DNA from: Effrenium voratum
Lineage: Eukaryota > Sar > Dinophyceae > Suessiales > Symbiodiniaceae
Assembly: GCA_963377175.1 (NCBI GenBank)
Contig: CAUJNA010000482.1
Span: forward strand, 15,001 to 79,000
Direction of reading: 5' to 3'
Length of the DNA stretch: 64,000 bases
The notes under the pieces were generated by a model. It was not told the DNA's origin. It saw only the letters and a list, made by a program, of their open reading frames with translations, and did not search any database. Positions 57,810 through 64,000 of the stretch are shown in pieces. Each line of letters begins with the position of its first letter. The stretch's first letter is position 1. The translations under genes and the position numbers were made by a program.

Positions 57810-57945
57810 AAAGTTGCATTCCGAGTGCCGGGCGATGACAAGTCCCAAGCCCAGCACACGCGCAGGATCAAACGACATGGGCATCAGTTGGCTCAGCGGC
57901 TTCCGAACCGTTTCCCGTTTCCCTCGCCTCTTCCTCTTCCTCAGC
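57810..57945 (-). CDS. Exon-like block, unknown protein
   Basis: The minus frame reads KRETVRKPLSQLMPMSFDPA then RVLGLGLVIARHSECNFG, ending G followed by GTACC. A second frame is open in the upstream basic part, so the start is uncertain. It may belong with the block at 57275. Confidence 0.3.
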
Positions 57946-58404
57946 CTTCGCCTGCGCAAGGGAAAACAAAACGTAGAGTGCCTCACTCCCTCAGGCGAAG
58001 TCATCAACATGGAGAAGAAACATCTACACATCTTGCACCCAGTGGGCACACAAACATCTAGATTGCCTCACTCCTTGCTCGAAGTCATCAACATGGAGCA
58101 GGAAAATCCACATCGCTCACTCAGTGGGTACAAACAACTATGGCACCGGCTCAATCAAACGCATAGCGAGCAAGGGAACAAAAATGTTGGTGGCCGAGTG
58201 ATCCAAAATGATGGTGCCGCAATGCTTGACTCAACACAAAACAAACATGACAAACACATGTGTGCGTCAGAAAACTCACGTCGAAAGGAATAGCCATCCC
58301 TGGTATCTGCGAATGAGCCTTCTGGTGACCGTACTGTTCTGCAAGGTTGTGCTGGGAATCCAGTGTGCAATATCTAGGAAAGCAGCATAACAAGAATAAC
58401 ACTC

Positions 58405-58670
58405 CCGCGGCCCAGCGCCTCCTCCTTCCTGTCCTCCTTCCTCTCATCCTTCCTCTCGTCTTTCCGCTCTTCCTTCCTCTCCTTCCTTTCCTCCTTCCTC
58501 TCCTCCTTTCTCTCCTCCTTTCTCTCCTCCTTCCTCTCCTCCTTTCTCTCCTCCTTTCTTTCCTCCTTCCTGTCTTCCTTCCTATCTTCCTTCCTCTCAT
58601 CCGTGGGCTCGTCCTTCCTCTCATGCTTCCTCTCTTCTTTCCTCGCTTCCTTTCTCTCTTCCGATGGTCG
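58405..58670. repeat. Pyrimidine-rich (TTCC/CTCC)n tract
   Basis: CCTCCTTTCT- and CCTTCCTCTC-like units for about 265 bp. Confidence 0.92.
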
Positions 58671-58699
58671 CGCTCCTGCACATGCCGTCAGGAGCAAGA

Positions 58700-60420
58700 T
58701 CAAGTGTCTTGGCACGACTTGGGGTTGATTGCTTCGATGTTGGTGTGTCAGTGACCCTGATAGTGGGTGCAGGATAGGGGCTTGTTGGAACGGCACGAAA
58801 TCCGAAGTGGCGTTTCCATTGCAACATGTCTCACAAGGCTTCTCCCAAGCAACCCTTGCGCAGCGCTTCAAGGCTTCTCGGCAGTTTTTGGACGAAACAT
58901 GGTCTATGCTGCCCATGGGAAGCTGCAATCTTCAAAGCTACGGCTGGCTCAAAGAGATTATAAGTGCCATACTCAAAACTCCTATGAACAATCTTCAAAG
59001 CTAAGGATGCCACTGAACTGAAACCTGTATATGTGCCATACTCAAAACTCAATCTATGATCAATATGATCAATCTTCAAGCTGAGCAAACGGGGAGTTCT
59101 TGCAATCCTGGCTATTGCACTTGTCGAAGCTCCTAATGTGAGCTTCAGCAGTTTCCATGCCTGAAGAGTTTGATATGTGCCATGGTGAACAAAACCCTTT
59201 ACCTGCGGTTGGTATGGATGGTCGCGGACCTCTTTATGGGGATTTCCTTGAACACGTTTCTGTTCAGTGGCATCCTTAGATTGGCCATTTTTTGTGGCGA
59301 GCTCACCAAACCACCAGGAAACTGCGAACGACCAGGAAAGAAGCTGCACATTTCAGCGCCAACCTCTCCTTTGTGAGCATCACCCACGACGGAGCTCAGT
59401 GCGTCCACCACCGCTGCCTCGGAAATTGCGAGTTTGCGAGTCCGGCTGGTGCAAGCGCGACGTCACATGACCAGACTTAGACTCTCTGCAAGAACTGTTT
59501 GGTTCAGAAAATCATGAACACAACCCAAAAGGCCCGAAAACCGCAAAAAATGGTTCTGTAAAAATGGTCAGCAACAAAAAGGCAGAGCGGCCAATTCACA
59601 AGGAAGCGTAATCTCCACTGTGTGCATCGGGAATGTTCTGTCCAATGCCATAACATGCGACTCTTCAAACAGTGCGCAGTCTGCGCAGCTTGGCTAGTTG
59701 TTCTGAGGTCTAATCGTCCCCCCAACCGCCTTCACTCTTCGCATACGGAACATATGTTACTTCCGGCTTGCAGGCCCAGCCTTTAGGTTTCAGAATTGGC
59801 GTCCATGCAGGATCCTTGAGATTCAGAATTGTCAGCCTGCGCCTTACCTGCGCCTCCGAGTCCCTGACTCGGAGCAAAAGAAGCCAGGCGGCGTTTGGCA
59901 AACCGCAGGCGGCTTTTCGCCCGGTGACAAAGCTCCGAGCGCAAAAGCCTTCAAGTCCGCTTTGGGAAGGCCAGGGGTCCCCATTCTTTTCCCGCGCTCC
60001 GTGCCAAGTCCGGCTTCGGATCGGTTTCCTGAGCTCCGGGCTGTGCCGAAATCCCTGGTGCGCTCACCTTGGCGCGCGCATCCCCCCCCGAGAGCCCAAG
60101 GACCCGCGAGCTGGGCGGTTCTTGTTGAGCCCTCGGCCCTCGGCCAAAAAAACCAGGATGCCAGGTGACATGCTCAACAGAAACAAAACGAGCTCCCGAA
60201 GAACACAAGGGATTCGCCAGGAAACGCAGCCTAACACTTCTCTCGAGGGATCGCCATACATCACATCAAACTACACAACTCATGGGAGTTCCCTTCAGTC
60301 TTTGCCGATCGCAAACCAGGGTGAAGGTTGAACATGCAAAGAAAAAAAAACGCCTTTGACTTTTTGCTGATGTGTTTTGAGCCATGTCCAACTCCGAGTC
60401 TCGGAAATGAGATCCAAGAG
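58700..60420. other. No gene recognised; GC-rich open patches
   Basis: The minus-strand segment 59710-60170 is open in two frames (KADLKAFALGALSPGEKPPA; DPAWTPILKPKGWACKPEVT) and 58800-58880 reads NCREALKRCARVAWEKPCET. All lack a recognisable family. Confidence 0.3.
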
Positions 60421-60431
60421 ATCCAACAGCC

Positions 60432-60559
60432 ACACCGAGCCTCAGCTCCCCGCCTGGATTCCGCGTCTGTCCTGCACGAAGAAAACTCTCTGGATCCCAA
60501 CTTTGGCCCCCGAAGGAGAGATGTTTGCCACAAAGAGGGTGTGCGTGCGACTTTGCAGG
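60432..60559 (+). CDS. Exon-like block, unknown protein
   Basis: The plus frame ends TKKTLWIPTLAPEGEMFATK then RVCVRLC, stopping at CAG followed by GTGCGTGAG, a good GT donor. The left limit is unclear. Family not recognised. Confidence 0.3.
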
Positions 60560-60576
60560 TGCGTGAGCCTGGCTCA

Positions 60577-60650
60577 AATATATATATATATATATGTATA
60601 TTTATATATGTATATATGTGTGTATATATGTGTATATATATATATATATT
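60577..60650. repeat. (TA)n and TATG repeats
   Basis: TA dinucleotide runs with TATGTATATG interruptions. Confidence 0.92.
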
Positions 60651-61100
60651 CATTCATCGCATGTCTTGCACTCCAAGCAGCCGGCGTCTCCCACACCCTC
60701 GACAACCATGGTCAGTGATTAAAAGGGCTTAATTAGTGCGGTACGAGTGCAAGGGAGACCGACTTGATGCTTGTCAGTTGCGCACAAATGTCGATCGTTT
60801 GACAAACACTCGCTCCGGGGTGGGGTGATCAAGTCATCCTGCATTCTCCAACGGGGACCTGAGGGATTACTGCATATCTTGAGGTGGATGAGGTCATTTG
60901 CGCAGGATCTCGCGCTGCCCTAAATCAGCCATGAGAGATCGATGGTGACTGCAGCGATCGCGGAGAGCCGTGGAGGCTCGACTCCTGCTGGCGGCGTGTC
61001 ATTGCCCGTCGACGTCTCCCACGCATGGCGGGTAGAAGCCTGAAGTGAGCCAAGCACATGCGAGCCCTGGCTTCTGCTTTGCATCCGCAGGTTCTAACAA

Positions 61101-61202
61101 CTTACCCCTTAAAACTCCAAGCCCTGGGGAAGTTGATCTTTGACAGACATATAGCCCATGTTACCCCCAAAAAGTTGAAAAGTTGTGTTTTTAAGAGGTA
61201 AG
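61101..61202. mobile_element. MITE family D, copy 3, with ACAA target duplication
   Basis: Starts CTTACCCCTTAAAACTCC, ends GTTTTTAAGAGGTAAG. ACAA at 61097-61100 and 61203-61206. Confidence 0.9.
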
Positions 61203-61479
61203 ACAAGGGTCCCAACATGTCGTCAGAGTGAAAGCAACCACATGGCAAAGGCATTCGCTGACGGCCATCAAGACGCAAATCTCGCGGCCACTTTTTTGGT
61301 GACTCCAATTCCTAGGCTGACCGCATCTATCAAACACCTCCTTTTCCATGTCTACATGAACGGCATGATTAGACTTAGGCCCAGTTACAGACTGTATATT
61401 CTACTGTGTGCTTTCTTTTGAGCCGCTGGTAACATGTAAAAACATGTATCCTAAGTCTACCCCACAATCGGGAAAGGGC

Positions 61480-61645
61480 ACCCCTCCCAACGAAGGCAAA
61501 CCCATTTCGACAGGGATCCTTACATGAAAAACACCTGAACATTGCAACTTGTAAATGGTGGTTTCAACCTTTATCTTGGTGTTGAAAAGGCCACATGTTT
61601 CAAATGGTTGCAAAATGGAGATCTGTTTTTTTGGAGCCCTGTCCC
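61480..61645. repeat. Dispersed repeat M, copy 3
   Basis: ACAGGGATCCTTACATG, ACCTGAACATTGCAACTTG, AAATGGTGGTTTCAACC and GCCACATGTTTCAAATGG in the same order as at 17335. Confidence 0.75.
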
Positions 61646-62251
61646 ACCGCAAGTCTCTCCGAATGATTCGGCTCTCAGTTTAAAGCCATGGAGGCCGCCA
61701 GCTGCGGTGGCGGTGAGGACGCCTGGAATTGGCTCAGCTTCACCGCAGTTTGCTTGCTTCCATTTGGTTCAGACCCCTGAAAGAAATGAGAAAATATTCG
61801 AGTAGTGAAATCGATTCCCCTTAAAACCAACAGGGGAAAATAAAAGCAAATGGAAGCTTGAGCTCGTCACCGGATTTGGTTGGGGCGAATTGGCCCACGA
61901 AAAAAATCCTACGGATTTACTGATGTTCAACTCAGCTCGTCCGGAGTTGGTGATCACTCAGAATTTGGTCCGCACCTTGTTGTCCGAATCTGAAGCTGGT
62001 TCGCTCTGACCAAAAGGGCTCTAGGGTTCCAACAAAACGGGTGTCCAACGCATGCACAGCTGAATGTGAACCCGGTTGGAATCCCGCTAAATGGCCCTGA
62101 AACATGTGGTAAACTTTTCGGAAACTCAACAAGAAAGCCTTCAGCCTCGGCCCCGCGCATGGGCATGGAATTTCTATTGGGAACCCTGTTGATCTCTTCG
62201 CAACGGCCACACAAGTACGCGCCAAAGCACGGGTACCCACAAAAAATCGGT

Positions 62252-62400
62252 GAGTCACAATCAAAACATATCAAAACCGGATACACAAATGGTCGACCCA
62301 GAACCACGTAAAGAACCAAGAAGGCGGATATCCGCAGCTAGTTCTGGCTGGGTTCGTCCCTTACTAACCTTCACTTACCCGGGTTTTGAGCACGTGGCTG
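62252..62400. mobile_element. MITE family C, copy 2
   Basis: Left end GAGTCACAATCAAAAC; right end CCGGGTTTTGAGCACGTGGC. Flanks CGGT and AGGT (3 of 4). Confidence 0.78.
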
Positions 62401-62585
62401 AGGTGCTTTCCTTTTAGTCGAGTCGCCTTTTGAACCAACCCCAAAACGGGGGTTGCCTCAAAAAGAAGAGACGAGCCACGCGCATGGCCGTGCACTGGGG
62501 CCCTGGCTGTGGTGGAGCTGGCGCTGGAGTGCCAGCCCTCCCCACCTGGCAGATGTGTCTCTTGCCTGTGCAAGTGAAGTTGCCC

Positions 62586-62690
62586 TCACACCAATTCACG
62601 TGGAACCAGACGTTCGCGGGTTCCGGTCCCTTCAAAAAAAGGAGGCCATGGTGCAAACCAAGACCCCCAGGTCAAGTTCCACGTGAATTA
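62586..62690. mobile_element. Small element with CACCAATTCACGTGGAAC ends
   Basis: CACCAATTCACGTGGAAC at the left and GTTCCACGTGAATTAGTG at the right, 17 of 18 complementary, about 105 bp apart. No target duplication visible. Confidence 0.6.
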
Positions 62691-63284
62691 GTGGGAGGGT
62701 AGGCCTGGGGCCCAAAAGAAACCCGTTGACATGCTCCCGGGTTTCGGTCTGCTCTTTGGTCCTTCGAATTTCCAGGCGACTTGGGTCGCAAGAGGTGATT
62801 CGCACAGCTTGAGCTTTATTGTGGCCGCGCGGTCTGAAGCCACGGAGGATTTGGCCAGACACATTGAAAGAGGTGAATCTTGAATACCCCTGTTGTTCAG
62901 AGAATTGGTTGGTATCCCTGGAAAGCGTCGGTGCTAGTAAGAAGACGGATCCAAACAGTGGCTCAACAATATTTAGCGTGCAACGTAGTGGTGACGAATC
63001 AAAGGTCACAAAGTGTTAGATTACTCACACGTATGCATGTGTTGCAAGGCGTTCGCATCTATCGTGGATGCTAGCTGGTAACTCATGTGCTGGAAACTGG
63101 CTTTTTCACCTGCCAACACACTGGTGTCCTGTACATCTTAGTTGTATTGGGTTCTTCGTGTCGTTGCATGCATGACTCTATGCTTGCAAGAAGACATGCG
63201 TTCAGGATGCCCACATATGTAATCATGTCCAACAACAATTATGAGAAGCTTGAAGGCCCAAACTCACCAAGCCAGACTACAAAT

Positions 63285-63294
63285 TAAATATATA

Positions 63295-63326
<32 letters not shown>

Positions 63327-63332
63327 GTATAT
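63285..63332. repeat. (TA)n microsatellite
   Basis: TA runs separated by two TATG units. Confidence 0.92.
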
Positions 63333-63419
63333 TCAGGTTTCAAGCAGCAAGAGGCCTCACGATCCTGGGTCATGGCCCGCCGGATTCAAATCGGGGATCA
63401 ACCCTGTGGGAAACCAAAT

Positions 63420-63550
63420 GAGTCACAATCAAACCCGGTATCAAAATGGTCTACCCAAAACTATGTAAAGAGCTAAGAAGGCGGATATCCGCTATTCATC
63501 GAGATTGTCCCTTGACCTTCATCAATCCTCGGGTTTTGAGCACGTGGCTC
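63420..63550. mobile_element. MITE family C, copy 3, with AAAT target duplication
   Basis: Left end GAGTCACAATCAAACCCGG; right end GGGTTTTGAGCACGTGGCTC. AAAT at 63416-63419 and 63551-63554. Confidence 0.88.
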
Positions 63551-64000
63551 AAATCGCGGCCGCGCCTTTGTGAGACAAAGTGCTGGATGCGAGGCCTTGC
63601 CACTGCCACAGGGGCGAACCCAGAAGCAGAAGCCGAAGGGTCTCCAACTAACAGTCATACCCATACCACTTGATGGCCCCATTGTCTATGGATTTTAACA
63701 TCACCAGTAGCCACATGAACACACCTGTCCTCAAAAGTCTCAAAAAACATAAAGGCCACATCATGAAATGGTCATGGGAATCTTGCTCCGGACTCTCGGT
63801 TGACATTTTTCCATTTGGCCATCATACTTTCCTTCGCTTCGTTGGAGGGCAGGGCTGCCGGGGTAGTCCCTGATTCGTGTCGTGTAGAAACACTTGAGCA
63901 GCGCCCGAAACCCCTGAACTTTTGGACATACTAACATGTAACAAATGTAAAGGTTTACGTAGGCCTTACTATAACCTTGACGAAACCAGGTCGTAGAGCC

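Noticed and set aside
62440..62650. Cysteine-containing minus frame that looked like an exon (EGNFTCTGKRHICQ)
   Set aside because: Its N-terminal part falls inside the small inverted-repeat element at 62586-62690, so the frame is probably fortuitous.

Overview
The window looks like nuclear DNA of a dinoflagellate. Four independent signs support this. (i) One gene can be reassembled from eleven small exons whose introns start with GT, GC or GA and end in AG, almost always followed by G. (ii) The last 15 nt of the dinoflagellate spliced leader (DinoSL) lie 59 nt upstream of the first ORF of a retroelement. (iii) Both large retroelements have gag/RT proteins of a type I associate with Symbiodiniaceae-like genomes, one carrying a cytosine-5 DNA methyltransferase. 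(iv) Gene density is very low, with kb-long tetranucleotide arrays and many small transposons. I cannot name the genus.

Layout. 1-4897 (minus strand): a decayed retroelement, CxxC ORF - gag - RT - RNase H - DNA methyltransferase, running off the left edge. 4976-5467: a (TATG)n array. 6016-24915 (minus strand): eleven exons (295 codons, in frame throughout) of an AzgA-type NCS2 purine permease. The start lies to the right of the recognised exons and the C-terminal third to the left, probably beyond the retroelement. Its introns hold at least seven MITE copies and, in the 4.9 kb second intron, three tetranucleotide arrays totalling about 3 kb. 25.4-31.2 kb: a decayed DNA transposon or repeat cluster with minus-strand transposase-like remnants. 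31.2-37.4 kb: mostly unassigned DNA, one exon-like block (33180-33346) and a GA-rich array. 37579-40346 (minus strand): a second retroelement with an uninterrupted RT-RNase H core and a relict spliced leader at its 5' end. 41105-41523: an Arf GTPase pseudogene that has lost its P-loop. 42-64 kb: repeat-rich DNA with nested small transposons, a hAT-like element, tandem and palindromic repeats, and a few exon-like blocks of unknown function.

The strongest novel theme is the small-transposon fauna. Several families with different interiors and ends (called A/B, C, D, E and G here) are bounded by terminal inverted repeats and flanked by 4-bp direct repeats that can be read directly, and one nested insertion shows the empty site. 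The spliced permease, the methyltransferase retroelement with its RT motif A deleted, and the DinoSL relic are the other main results. I see no rRNA, tRNA, CRISPR array, bacterial-type operon or promoter that I could support.
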